NCBI GenBank assembly: GCA_025618425.1
Contig: CM046850.1
Location: 5,185,520 to 5,249,519 of the forward strand
Reading direction: 5' to 3'
DNA length: 64,000 nucleotides
From: Heliocidaris tuberculata
Taxonomy: Eukaryota; Echinodermata; Echinoidea; Camarodonta; Echinometridae
Made by a program: the position numbers and the translations under genes
The notes under the pieces: model-generated
What the model saw: the letters and a program-made list of their open reading frames with translations, nothing else
Told to the model about the DNA's origin: nothing
Database searches by the model: none
In this document: piece by piece, positions 62,590 to 64,000 of the stretch
How the letters are laid out: each line of letters opens with the position of its first letter
How positions within the stretch are numbered: the stretch's first letter is position 1

Positions 62590-63010
62590 ACTTTTGGTTG
62601 AGTTTTGGGAAAGGTGACAAATTATCTGTGAGCTTTCAAGTTCCTTTCATATCACTTTGGAAGAACATAGTAGAAATGTCCCCTGGAAATGATTGCTCTT
62701 CAAATGCCCTCTCATATTCAAAATATGACGAGAAATAGGTGAAATGTTCAGGCCGAACTTTCATGCCATATGTATGGGTGTGTGTGTGTGTGTGTGTGTG
62801 CAGTCCAACATACATGTACCCATTTCTGTCTGCACTGCATGTGCTTTTCAGTGAGATTGTATCAATTTCTTTTCATTTTGAGGAGTCCAAAACTTCACAG
62901 TATACCAATTCTTATGTACAAATGTACATGTAGACATGGTCAACCTTTCCAAGTGCTTTTGAGACAGTTTCTTTTACATTGTGATCACATGACTAGAACT
63001 TCATCTTTAA
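62590..63010 (-). mobile_element. MITE family 2 copy with a (GT)n expansion
   Basis: Reverse complement of the family 2 reference; a pure GT run (62778-62802) has grown where other copies have ACACACATGTGG. It ends at CTAGAACTTCATCTTTAA. Confidence 0.75.
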
Positions 63011-63019
63011 TAGACAGGT

Positions 63020-64000
63020 TTGATTGTGGATAAAGTCAATTTCTTCACATTCTCTTTGTTTATTGAGGTGAAGGGTAGAGAAAAAAATGACAAAGGCAGG
63101 CAGCCTTGAAGCTATACTAGGAAATATGGTAACAACAATACAATAATATAGTAACCATAACAATAATGTACAACATGCCTTGTGTACATGAGTAAGGGCA
63201 GCTGGAACGAAAGCTGTACCAGTACATACCTCTGTGCCAAATGTTCATACATGTAATAACTTGAAGGCCAATGACTACAAGCATATATATGTAACTAGTT
63301 TTCATATTGATTAGTTTAGTATAACCCCCTCCTTTTTTTTTAACTGTCGCTATTTAACAGTGACAATCCCGATTTTTGGTAAAAGAAAGAGCCACTTCTA
63401 CCACTGTGTCCTTATTTTTGCAAATATCTGTCTGTAGTAATGTATAGGAAACTCAGAAATGTCCCTATTTTCAGCCTCTGCCTTGTCATTTGTCCCTATT
63501 TCTTGAGTTTCAGGGTTGGCAGGTCTGCTATACTTCTAAACTCAAACAAACCTTCTCTTTCTCGTTCTCAGAGTAGAAGACAAATATTTTCTTTAAAATT
63601 CTGGTAGATTTAGTTTTGAGGAATCACATATACATGTATCCTAAAAAGAATGAAAGGATTTCTCCTGTTGGAAGACCCAATCAACATGTTATACAGGCCT
63701 TTCATACACATGTGTGTTCTTGTTCCTAATTCATGGACATTGCAGCCTAGGAAATATTTTTTTTTTTAAGGGCTGTCATGTTAGAGGCCTTGGTATTGCT
63801 GGGTACGCAATATAATGATGACAGTTAGCAGACAGGTTTGTTAGTTGGTAGACATGTTTAATCGAAGTAGTACCGATACCGATACACAGTATCGCATATC
63901 GTAACATCCCCCTTCCTCTGTAAAGATACGGAATCGGCGGTCATTGATGATTGACAATTGCATGCAGGTACATGTATAAACATATTGTTATGGAAACAAC
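63020..64000. other. Intergenic stretch to the window end, no gene seen
   Basis: AT-rich sequence with ACATGTA motifs. Nothing else is recognisable. Confidence 0.4.

Overview
This window is eukaryotic genomic DNA: spliced genes with GT/AG introns, long introns, dense microsatellites and many small inverted-repeat transposons. The protein similarity, the abundant ACATGTA motifs and the MITE-rich, AT-rich background suggest a marine invertebrate deuterostome, most likely an echinoderm such as a sea urchin. That placement is an inference; no species-diagnostic gene is present.

Two protein-coding genes can be reconstructed exon by exon. (1) On the + strand, positions 311-3334 encode a four-exon TNF-superfamily ligand of 297 aa: a type II membrane protein with a C-terminal TNF homology domain. 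Its probable 3' UTR runs to about 5.49 kb. (2) On the - strand, positions 45489 down to 17232 encode Integrator complex subunit 6 (INTS6) in 16 coding exons. Every exon phase closes, giving 966 aa from the N-terminal von Willebrand A domain with its MIDAS to the conserved C-terminal INTS6 domain. A likely promoter with an inverted CCAAT box and a GTCACGTGAC palindrome lies about 200 bp upstream of its ATG.

Layout: 0-5.5 kb, TNF ligand gene; 5.5-17 kb, intergenic with a tRNA-derived SINE, an (ATTT)n array, a cluster of alternating inverted repeats and a tandem array split by a hAT-like element; 17.2-45.5 kb, INTS6, whose introns hold most of the transposons (intron 7 alone is 10.3 kb); 45.5-64 kb, no recognisable protein gene, but several G-run-rich hAT-like elements, microsatellites, a 430-bp inverted duplication, long-TIR elements, a degenerate tRNA-Lys(UUU) and a second copy of a telomere-repeat-bearing element.

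The most interesting content is in the mobile DNA: (a) a two-copy TIR element whose core is a (TTAGGG)n tract; (b) hAT-like elements with 8-bp target duplications, one with its empty site preserved in a neighbouring tandem unit; (c) piggyBac-like elements with TTAA ends; (d) large foldbacks inside an INTS6 intron; (e) an inverted duplication at 55.1-55.6 kb with outward-facing splice-donor motifs. No CRISPR, operon or prokaryotic feature is present. All similarity statements come from reading the sequence and from knowledge of the families; no database search was run.
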